Made by a program: the position numbers and the translations under genes. Shown piece by piece: positions 1-5,261 of a DNA stretch of 9,534 nt. The stretch spans positions 1-9,534 of the forward strand of contig SFEB01000065.1 of NCBI GenBank assembly GCA_004558105.1, written 5' to 3'. A model generated the notes under the pieces. That model worked only from the letters and a program-made list of their open reading frames with translations. It had not been told where the DNA came from and searched no databases. The DNA comes from Clostridiales bacterium (GTDB lineage Bacteria; Bacillota; Clostridia; Christensenellales; CAG-314). How positions within the stretch are numbered: the first letter of the stretch is position 1; the number at the start of each line of letters is the position of its first letter.

Positions 1-78
1 TGCGACAATGAAGATTATCCGTCTTATGACAAATTGGGCGAAAGTGCGAACTTGATTTATGTGAGTGATTCTGAATGA
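1..78 (+). CDS. 3' end of an unidentified baseplate-region protein (partial)
   Basis: An open frame runs in from the left edge and stops at TGA 76-78, giving the last 25 residues (beginning CDNEDYPSYD, ending VSDSE). Its stop overlaps the ATG of the next gene as ATGA, the usual sign of translational coupling in a phage structural operon. The fragment is too short to assign a family. By position, directly before the hub gene, it could be a further baseplate or tail-end protein. The function is inferred from neighbours only. Confidence 0.6.
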   Translation, partial: CDNEDYPSYDKLGESANLIYVSDSE

Positions 79-941
79 AAAAGCGTAAAGTCGTTGTCGA
101 AATTTACCGCTTGTCCGCTGATAAAAAACAGCGTGATGTTTTACTGACGCTTGAAAATTTGGCTGTTCGTTTCAAAATCACGCAATACAGAGGGACTGTG
201 TTTTCACAAGGGACAATTTCGGTGTGCGGGTTGTCGAAAGAACATATAAACCAACTGACGACGTTTCAGGGGGCGTATCTTGCAACGCAAAACGATAAAT
301 ACATTCGGCTGACGGCAGGATATGTTGAGGGAAAAGACGACGAGTCGGCGGTAATTTTTGACGGATTGATTTTTAAAGCAATTCCGACAATGCCGCCTGA
401 TGTTTGGCTGAATATGGAAGTGTTTTCAAATTTAGATCTTGTTTCCGAAGAAAAAGAAATATCCGTTGAAAATACAACCGCCAAAGACCTTGTTAAAAAA
501 ATAGCGTCTGTTTTTGACGTTCCCGTTGTTTTGGATTACTCGACTTCAAACGCAACAATCGACAAGTTTTATTTCAAGGGTAATCTTCCGTCTTTGGAAA
601 GAAAACTCTATGAAATGTTTAAAAACGACAAGGTTTTTTATTACGAACAGGGAAAAATCATTGTCGATGACTGGTCAAAAACGAATCGACCGAGCGTTCC
701 GTATTTAATCAATACCGAAAACGGTATGGTTTTTATGCCAAAGCCGACGACTTACGGGTGCAACGTTTCAATTTTTCTTAATCCGTTTTTTCAGATGTCG
801 CAAATCGCAAAAATCGAATCGACGCAAATTCCGTCTTTGAATGGGAATTACACGGTTTATATGTTGACGCACGAGGGGACTTCCCGCGACGTTCCTTTTT
901 ACACGCATCTTTCTTGTATGAGGATTCCGAGCAATGTCTGA
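75..941 (+). CDS. Putative baseplate hub protein
   Basis: 288 aa, soluble, with no signal peptide or membrane segment. The N-terminal third (about residues 1-100) is beta-rich. A middle stretch (about 125-205) reads as a small alpha/beta domain with the pattern 'ISVENTTAKDLVKKIASVFD', seen in phage hub proteins of the gp27/gpD-like class that cap the tail tube and hold the spike. The assignment rests mostly on context: it immediately precedes the spike gene and overlaps it by 8 nt, the conserved hub-spike order of myophages. The start is the ATG inside the ATGA overlap with the upstream gene; its ribosome site is weak, consistent with coupled translation. I recognise the general type rather than a specific family. 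An alternative is another baseplate or tail-end structural protein. Confidence 0.6.
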   Translation: MKKRKVVVEIYRLSADKKQRDVLLTLENLAVRFKITQYRGTVFSQGTISVCGLSKEHINQLTTFQGAYLATQNDKYIRLTAGYVEGKDDESAVIFDGLIFKAIPTMPPDVWLNMEVFSNLDLVSEEKEISVENTTAKDLVKKIASVFDVPVVLDYSTSNATIDKFYFKGNLPSLERKLYEMFKNDKVFYYEQGKIIVDDWSKTNRPSVPYLINTENGMVFMPKPTTYGCNVSIFLNPFFQMSQIAKIESTQIPSLNGNYTVYMLTHEGTSRDVPFYTHLSCMRIPSNV

Positions 942-1629
942 TGTTTCAATCGTAAATGCAAATCCGCTTTCAACCGAAAGCGAACTTTTTGCGCTTCAAG
1001 ATTTATTGCGTTCGATAAGCGCACAAATAAGCGTCTGTATGCCCGCTGTCGTTCAAGAGTATGATAGGGTATCTAACACGGTTAAAGTGCGTCCAGCGGT
1101 CAAATATATCAGGAATGACGGCATCACGGAAAGCCGACAGATTATCACAATGCCGGTTGTCCGTTTCGGAAGCACGTTTACAGTTTCGTTTTCTTTGAAA
1201 CAAGGTGATTTGGGGCTGATTTTTTTCGCCGACCGTGATTGCTATAATTTTTTGAAGACACTTGCCGAAGCCGACCCGAATACCCGCAGAGTTCACGCTG
1301 TTGAAGACGGTTTCTTTTTGCCGTTTAATCTTTCGACGGCGGATAATACAACGGCGGACGTTTCAATTCAAAACGCGGACGGCTCTGTAAAAGTCGAAAT
1401 GACAACGGAAAATTTGACGCTTACGAACGGAGAAAGCACGCTTGTTTTTAATGCGAACGGTGCGTCTGTTTCTAAAAACGTTTCCGTCGCAGGAAACACA
1501 GAATCGGCGACGTATTCAACAGGCGGCGTTGCGGGACTGACAACGCAGATTGTCGAAATTCACGACGTTTCTGGTGCGACAAAGCAAACGTTGACTTTTA
1601 CGAACGGACTTTTGACGCAGGTGTCTTAA
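934..1629 (+). CDS. Baseplate spike / cell-puncturing protein, Gp138-type
   Basis: 231 aa. Residues about 30-135 match the Gp138 N-terminal OB-fold type seen in phage spikes, with the characteristic stretch 'VVQEYDRVSNTVKVRP' followed by 'FTVSFSLKQGDLGLIFFADRD'. From about 140 to the end the sequence becomes a repetitive Thr/Asn/Val/Ser-rich beta region ('ADVSIQNADGSVKVEM', 'ENLTLTNGESTLVFNANG'), expected for a trimeric beta-helical spike shaft. The last residues, 'QTLTFTNGLLTQVS', resemble the ends of such spikes. The protein should sit at the centre of the baseplate and pierce the outer membrane. The start ATG lies inside the hub gene with an AGGA site about 9 nt upstream. Its stop lies only 8 nt from the stop of the convergent endolysin gene, and I see no terminator hairpin between them. 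Confidence 0.82.
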   Translation: MSDVSIVNANPLSTESELFALQDLLRSISAQISVCMPAVVQEYDRVSNTVKVRPAVKYIRNDGITESRQIITMPVVRFGSTFTVSFSLKQGDLGLIFFADRDCYNFLKTLAEADPNTRRVHAVEDGFFLPFNLSTADNTTADVSIQNADGSVKVEMTTENLTLTNGESTLVFNANGASVSKNVSVAGNTESATYSTGGVAGLTTQIVEIHDVSGATKQTLTFTNGLLTQVS

Positions 1630-1637
1630 TCCGTTCC

Positions 1638-2006
1638 CTATGCTTTCTTGCTGTAATAATCCCAAACAACGCCAAGCGGTTTTGTCAAATCGTCGTCAAC
1701 GTGTATAAACGTGCGCCCGATGCCGATGCGTTTGAAGCCTACGGAAAGCAAAGCGTGCAGTATTTTAAAACGACTCCAAGCGTCCGTGCATTTAATGTCA
1801 ACGGCAATTCCCGCCAAGTGTGAAGACGTTTCCGCCCCACCGATTTCTCTGTTGTGTTTTTCACAACGAAAAGCGGACGTCAGGAAGAACGGCACTCCCG
1901 CAAGTTCGCGCGCCTTGTTTAACTTTTCACGAAAATCGGAAACAAGGCGTCCTTGTCCGCAACATTTGCACGCTTCCTCTTTGGCCGTGAAATAATTTTT
2001 CGTCAT
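1638..2006 (-). CDS. Endolysin, peptidase M15 family (zinc D-Ala-D-Ala carboxypeptidase-like)
   Basis: 122 aa, a complete single-domain enzyme of the peptidase M15_3 type that cuts peptidoglycan cross-link peptides. The zinc-site motif SxHxxGxAxD is present as 'SSHLAGIAVDI' (H63, D70), the third ligand is H102 in 'TFIHVDDD', and 'TSAFRC' precedes the first motif as usual. The N-terminus has the family's 'YFTAKEEACKCCGQG' pattern. There is no signal peptide, so release would need a holin-like partner. An AAGGGAA ribosome site lies about 6 nt before the ATG, and the gene follows the 196-aa membrane protein by 9 nt on the same strand, which supports a lysis block. The catalytic set looks intact. 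Being antisense to the surrounding baseplate genes is unusual. Confidence 0.93.
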   Translation of the reverse strand: MTKNYFTAKEEACKCCGQGRLVSDFREKLNKARELAGVPFFLTSAFRCEKHNREIGGAETSSHLAGIAVDIKCTDAWSRFKILHALLSVGFKRIGIGRTFIHVDDDLTKPLGVVWDYYSKKA

Positions 2007-2015
2007 TTGTTTCCC

Positions 2016-2606
2016 TTACATCAAAGACAAACACAACCCCGTCCACGCACCGACGATCCATTCGGCAAGTGCCGTGCTTCCGTATCGTGCGTTTTCACGT
2101 TCACGAAACGTCCAGCAGAAAGCGTAAATCGGGGAAACAAGCAATCCCATAAAGACGATGTGCCAAGAAAACACGGGGATTAACAGAACGCACGGAAGCG
2201 TGTAGCGCAACGCCATAGAAAACAGGTCGTATGAATAGCCGTATTTGCGCCAACCGAAAAGATTATACAACGGCGTCAAAAAGAAACGGTTGAATAAAGG
2301 CTTTTCATAGCGTGACAGCATCTTCTCGTCAGGTTGTCCGTCACGACCTAGGTCGAACGCATAGCCGTGCCCACGCGACCAGTACAGTCCCTCTACAATG
2401 GCGATGACGTAAACAATCGTCAAAACCTTTTGCCACTGCGAGACAATATCGAAACGATACCAAAAAAGAAGAATCATAGCGATTGAATTAAGAACGTGTT
2501 GCAACGCTCTGTTTTCGATTACCGGCTTGTCGTTCCATAGCCCGCCGAAGCCACGTCGCCAGTATGATTCCCACGCTGAAAACAAAACGGCGCCAATGTA
2601 ATTCAT
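2016..2606 (-). CDS. Multi-pass membrane protein of the lysis-like block, unknown function
   Basis: 196 aa with four or five likely membrane segments: about 38-52 (SIAMILLFWYRF), 59-77 (VLTIVYVIAIVEGLYW), 133-150, 151-167 and possibly 181-196. A polar loop of about residues 78-130 rich in Tyr, Arg and Phe separates the two groups. The start is well marked: GGAGAG about 8 nt upstream, and the ATG overlaps the preceding gene's stop as ATGA. Lying between a small membrane/coiled-coil protein and an endolysin, it could be a holin or accessory lysis protein. That is inference, because the length and loop do not fit a classic small holin. A degraded second copy of its first 30 or so codons lies on the opposite strand at 7544-7650, so this gene type has existed at two sites in related genomes. 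Confidence 0.8.
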   Translation of the reverse strand: MNYIGAVLFSAWESYWRRGFGGLWNDKPVIENRALQHVLNSIAMILLFWYRFDIVSQWQKVLTIVYVIAIVEGLYWSRGHGYAFDLGRDGQPDEKMLSRYEKPLFNRFFLTPLYNLFGWRKYGYSYDLFSMALRYTLPCVLLIPVFSWHIVFMGLLVSPIYAFCWTFRERENARYGSTALAEWIVGAWTGLCLSLM

Positions 2607-2854
2607 TTTTTCTGCTCTCCGATTAAAATGCGGTATATGTCCTTTACGTCATTCTTTGTTTCGGTCGTCTGATGCAAAACGGTGTCAAGTTTCACTTCAA
2701 TCAGGGACACTTTGCTTTCGGTTGCGGCGGCGCGTCTTTCCAAATCTGTAACACGGGGCGATAATTGAATAAGCGTTTGGATAAAACAGGACACGGTGAA
2801 GATTGTCATAATCACCCATCCCCACGCTTTAAGTTTTTCGATAACGTGTTCCAT
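2603..2854 (-). CDS. Small membrane-anchored coiled-coil protein, holin/spanin-like candidate
   Basis: 83 aa. One hydrophobic segment at about residues 11-31 ('WGWVIMTIFTVSCFIQTLI') is followed by a charged heptad-like stretch to the C-terminus ('VTDLERRAAATESKVSLIEV'). This is the architecture of an inner-membrane spanin subunit, or of a haemolysin XhlA-like protein with its parts reversed. In the spanin topology, the coiled coil would lie in the periplasm. No outer-membrane lipoprotein partner was found in overlapping frames. The gene starts at the overlap TAATG with the 28-aa ORF, whose last codons contain a GAGGAAG ribosome site, and its own stop overlaps the next start as ATGA. Membership of the lysis block is well supported by context. 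The exact role is not. Confidence 0.78.
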   Translation of the reverse strand: MEHVIEKLKAWGWVIMTIFTVSCFIQTLIQLSPRVTDLERRAAATESKVSLIEVKLDTVLHQTTETKNDVKDIYRILIGEQKK

Positions 2855-2940
2855 TATTCCGCTTCCTCGATAAAGACGTTTACAGGAATAATGTCAGAAA
2901 GCGGTTTCCATTCTTTTGCTTTCACGTTGTAATTTTTCAT
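2854..2940 (-). CDS. 28-aa leader ORF at the head of the lysis-like block
   Basis: A short frame starting ATG at 2940 and stopping TAA at 2854-2856 encodes 28 residues (begins MKNYNVKAKEWKPLSD, ends VFIEEAE). An AGGAA ribosome site lies 8-9 nt upstream. The stop overlaps the next start (TAATG), and its final codons supply that gene's ribosome site. These three features favour real translation, perhaps mainly to couple or regulate expression of the 83-aa protein. It has no membrane segment and I recognise no family. It is too short for most gene callers and could still be chance. Confidence 0.5.
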   Translation of the reverse strand: MKNYNVKAKEWKPLSDIIPVNVFIEEAE

Positions 2941-2967
2941 TTTCGTTGTTCCTGAAAAACTTTGACT

Positions 2968-2973
2968 TCTTAT
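2968..2973 (-). promoter_or_regulatory. Candidate -10 box for the leftward lysis-like block
   Basis: On the minus strand this reads TATAAG (5 of 6 to TATAAT), about 28 nt before the start codon at 2940. No good -35 box lies at 16-18 bp spacing (the sequence there is A-rich). If real, the promoter may depend on a phage activator or on the overlapping 16-bp motif. Support is weak. Confidence 0.3.
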
Positions 2974-2985
2974 AGGTTAAAACAA
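2970..2985 (+). repeat. 16-bp motif, copy 1
   Basis: TTATAGGTTAAAACAA matches copy 2 at 3075-3090 in 13 of 16 positions, in the same orientation, with start points 105 bp apart (about ten helical turns). It overlaps the candidate leftward -10 box. I see no further copy in the window. A paired binding site for a phage regulator is one reading. Confidence 0.5.
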
Positions 2986-2996
2986 TCCGTTGTTTT
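2979..2996. repeat. AT-rich inverted repeat (7-bp arms, 4-nt loop)
   Basis: AAAACAA, loop TCCG, TTGTTTT. The arms are perfect and the loop short. The left arm is the end of motif copy 1. It is too AT-rich for a strong terminator and is followed by only a short T run. It could be an operator half-site pair or a weak RNA hairpin upstream of the leftward genes. Confidence 0.4.
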
Positions 2997-3054
2997 TATC
3001 AATAAGTCTTTTTAGGAAAACAAAAACGTTGGTTTATCGTTCCGTGATTTTGCC

Positions 3055-3083
3055 TTTACAAAGATTGCAAATTGTTATAGGAT
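3055..3083 (+). promoter_or_regulatory. Candidate promoter for the gp25-J-fibre operon
   Basis: TTTACA at 3055-3060 (5 of 6 to the -35 consensus), a 17-bp spacer and TAGGAT at 3078-3083 (4 of 6 to the -10). An overlapping alternative is an extended -10, TGTTATAGG, at 3073-3081. Transcription would begin near 3090, about 16 nt before the first gene. The -10 region falls inside motif copy 2. Confidence 0.4.
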
Positions 3084-3090
3084 TTAACAA
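3075..3090 (+). repeat. 16-bp motif, copy 2
   Basis: TTATAGGATTTAACAA, 13 of 16 identical to copy 1 at 2970-2985. It overlaps the candidate rightward -10 box and contributes the left arm of the inverted repeat at 3082-3107. Confidence 0.5.
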
Positions 3091-3107
3091 AATGAAAGGC
3101 GTTAAAT
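3082..3107 (+). repeat. Inverted repeat spanning the ribosome site and start of the gp25-like gene
   Basis: ATTTAAC (3082-3088) pairs perfectly with GTTAAAT (3101-3107). The 12-nt loop contains the AAAGG ribosome site, and the right arm covers the first two bases of the ATG at 3106. A five-codon frame (MKGVK, 3092-3109) also ends in ATGA overlap with that start. A weak translational control hairpin is possible, but the stem is all A/T except one G-C pair. Confidence 0.35.
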
Positions 3108-3450
3108 GAAAACGATAGGGACAAATTCGGACAACGATATATATTTAGATTCGCTGGGCAATCTGGCGGTGTTGTCTGATATTGACGCTTTGTCGTTGGT
3201 CATAAAACAGCGGATTCAGACGGTTTTAGGCGAATGTCAGTTGGCAACAAACGTTGGCGTTGATTATTTTGGCTCTGTTTTCAATTCTCCGCCCGACGTT
3301 TTTTTGTTTAGAAAACAAATTGTGAATAACGTTGAAGCGATTGACGGCGTAAATTCCGTTGTGAATTTTGCAATGCGAATTGAAGACGGCACTTTGAAAT
3401 ACGAGATGAACGTTTCGACGATTTACGGTGAAACAACGATTGCGGGTTAA
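3106..3450 (+). CDS. Baseplate wedge protein, gp25/gpW-like
   Basis: 114 aa, the usual size for gp25-like (T4) or W-like (P2) wedge proteins that join the baseplate to the sheath. The stretch 'DALSLVIKQRIQTVLGE' followed by 'GVDYFGSVF' matches the family pattern of an amphipathic helix leading to an acidic, aromatic loop. The C-terminal half ('VNNVEAIDGVNSVVNFAMRI') is the usual beta-sheet segment. It is the first gene of the rightward operon and is followed after 2 nt by baseplate J, the conserved order in myophages. The start ATG has AAAGG about 7 nt upstream. Sequence and context agree. Confidence 0.82.
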   Translation: MKTIGTNSDNDIYLDSLGNLAVLSDIDALSLVIKQRIQTVLGECQLATNVGVDYFGSVFNSPPDVFLFRKQIVNNVEAIDGVNSVVNFAMRIEDGTLKYEMNVSTIYGETTIAG

Positions 3451-3452
3451 AA

Positions 3453-4647
3453 ATGGCTGATTTGTACAATTATGTTACGTCCACTGGCGTTGTTATTCCG
3501 AATACGAGCGACGTAAAAACGGACGTTGAAAACGAATACAAAGATATTTTCGGGGCGGATTTGTCCGTTGAAACGTCAACGCCGCAGGGTCGTTTGATTG
3601 AACACGATACGTTATTGCGTCAACAGGTAATCCGCGTTGTCGCTTTAATGGCGAACTCTCAAAACATTCGAACGGCATCGGGCGATTTTTTGGACGCAAT
3701 CGGCGCAAAGGTTCTTGTGTATCGAAAATATGCGCAACCGACGCAAGTTCTTGTTTCTTTGGCGGGCGTTGCGGGGACTATTATCCCTGTTGGCTCCCAA
3801 GCGAAAACAACGGACGGAAATGTTTTTGAAAGCGAAAGAACGGTTCAACTGGACACAAACGGCAAAGCGGAAGTTTATTTTCAGTCGGTTGAACTCGGAC
3901 AAATTCCTTGTCCCGTCGGAACATTAACGGAAATCGTTTCGAGCGTTTCGGGTTGGGAAACGATAAACAATCCCGACCCTGCCATTATCGGATATGAAAA
4001 AGAAAGCGATGATTCATACCGCGAACGTATTTTGTACGCTCAACAATTAGCGAACGGATACAACGATTCAATCAAAGGGAAACTGTCAGGCGTAAATGGC
4101 GTTATATCTTCTTGGTATTACGAGAATTATAACGACACGGCAGTTGAAGTTGACGGTGTTTCTGTTGCTCCGCATTCTTTGTGCATCATTGTGGACGGCG
4201 GACTTGTTCAAGACATTTACAACGCCATTGCGTCCGCAAAAAACGTCGGGTGCGGATATACGGCGATTAGCGGACAATCCGAAACAGGTTTGGGATAACG
4301 ACCGCTATGTTCAAGTTACGTTCAATCGCCCCGAATATATCGAAGTGCAAACGACAATCAAAGTTTCTTTGAACAAATATCAGGGAAACAACATTTATCA
4401 AGATGTGAAAGATACCGTTGTCGCTTGGGCGCAAAACAAAAATCCGAACGTCGAGGGGCTTGTAATCGGGAATAACGTAAACACTTTTGAAATCGCTTCC
4501 GCCGTTTCCGAAGCAATCCCTGAAATTAAAATTGTTCAAGTCGTCGCGGGTAAAAAAGGCGAACAACAAACCGTCAACGGCGTTTCAATCCTTTCAAAAC
4601 AATGCGCTCTTTTAACGTCTGATGATGTTTCGGTGGTGGTTCAATGA
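3453..4647 (+). CDS. Baseplate assembly protein J (gpJ-like), split by a one-base frameshift
   Basis: The first frame (3453-4298, 281 aa) has the baseplate J features: an N-terminal segment 'SDVKTDVENEYKDIFGADLS', the 'STPQGRLIEHDTLLRQQ' helix, then 'ASGDFLDAIGAKVLVYRK' and the middle domain to 'VAPHSLCIIVDGG'. It breaks off at TAA 4296-4298. The rest of the protein ('VWDNDRYVQVTFNRPEYIEV', ending 'LTSDDVSVVVQ') continues in the +1 frame and stops at 4647. Joined, the product is about 397 aa, normal for the family, which forms baseplate wedges. The downstream frame has no in-frame ATG or ribosome site near the junction; the frame's ATG at 4096 lies in antisense-like shadow upstream. Either one extra base is present, or a ribosomal +1 shift occurs. 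Translation of the next gene is coupled through ATGA. Confidence 0.85.
4286..4298 (+). other. Frameshift site in baseplate J
   Basis: The junction reads ACA GGT TTG GGA TAA, with TTT at 4289-4291 next to GGG at 4292-4294. Removing one T or one G restores an open frame (...TG-W/L-DNDRY...) through to 4647. Adjacent short homopolymers are a common place for a single-base insertion or a sequencing/assembly slip. The codons just before the stop do not form a recognised +1 slippery site. Confidence 0.75.
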
Positions 4648-5261
4648 AGAATTACGATGTCGCAAAAGAAATCGCTTTTAATGCAAGAAACGTTATCCTT
4701 TGGCAGTACGACAACGCGCCGAATTTTAACGCTTTGATTGCTATGAAGCAAAACTTTTACGATGATGCCGTTTCTAATTTTTGGGAACGCTGGATTGTTG
4801 ACGTTTTGAACATTCAAACGGCAAACGAATTTGGTTTGACGTTGTGGGGATTTTTACTGAATCTTGAACGTCCTTTGTACACGAACGAAAACGGCGAACT
4901 TGTCCCCATTCCTACGGAGTCTTACAGATTGCTTTTGAACGCAAAACTGTATAAAAACTCTCACGCTCCGACGTTTTCAAACGTAAACACGTTTATTCGG
5001 CAAATTTTCTTCAATCACCCCGATAACAAGTCATACGTGCAGGACAATTTGAATATGTCCATAACGTACATTTTAGACTTTTTTCCGACGGCGGAAGAAG
5101 AAATCGTTTTGAAATTAAATGATTTTCTTCCGCGCCCGTCTGGCGTTAAAATTGCATCAATTACACCGATTCCGCCGCAAGAAACTTTCGGTTTCGATGG
5201 AAGCGGACTTCAACCTTTTAACAACGGCGTTTTTGTCGTAAACAGCATAGGAGTTCAATAA
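4644..5261 (+). CDS. DUF2612-type baseplate protein (gpI-like position)
   Basis: 205 aa. It resembles the DUF2612 family of myophage proteins, which occupies the slot of P2 gpI between baseplate J and the tail fibre. The matching parts are 'LNIQTANEFGLTLWGFLLNL', 'YRLLLNAKLYKNSHAPTFSN', 'LNMSITYILDF' and the C-terminal 'LNDFLPRPSGVKIA'. The tail end 'FGFDGSGLQPFNNGVF' is typical of these proteins. A likely role is to connect the wedge to the tail fibre. The start ATG overlaps the J stop (ATGA), with only a weak GGTGG-type site, so translation is probably coupled. The stop TAA directly abuts the fibre start. The family assignment is from memory of its pattern; the role is from position. Confidence 0.75.
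   Translation: MKNYDVAKEIAFNARNVILWQYDNAPNFNALIAMKQNFYDDAVSNFWERWIVDVLNIQTANEFGLTLWGFLLNLERPLYTNENGELVPIPTESYRLLLNAKLYKNSHAPTFSNVNTFIRQIFFNHPDNKSYVQDNLNMSITYILDFFPTAEEEIVLKLNDFLPRPSGVKIASITPIPPQETFGFDGSGLQPFNNGVFVVNSIGVQ

Larger units (their letters stand above)
2941..3105. promoter_or_regulatory. Divergent intergenic control region
   Basis: These 165 bp separate the leftward lysis-like block from the rightward gp25-J-fibre operon and are much richer in A+T than the flanking genes. They must hold the start signals for both, because the two transcription units face away from each other here. The region carries two copies of a 16-bp motif, two inverted repeats, one candidate rightward promoter and one weaker leftward -10 box, each listed separately. 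No RNA gene or longer open frame was seen. Confidence 0.6.

Noticed and set aside
1711..2183. Plus-strand open frames opposite the endolysin and membrane protein
   Set aside because: They are shadows of well-supported minus-strand genes with clear motifs and start signals; their own proteins show no family or ribosome sites.
4096..4300. ATG at 4096 as a separate start for the second half of baseplate J
   Set aside because: The 5' part of that frame overlaps conserved J sequence in the other frame and gives non-family residues. It would place a start deep inside the first half with no ribosome site.
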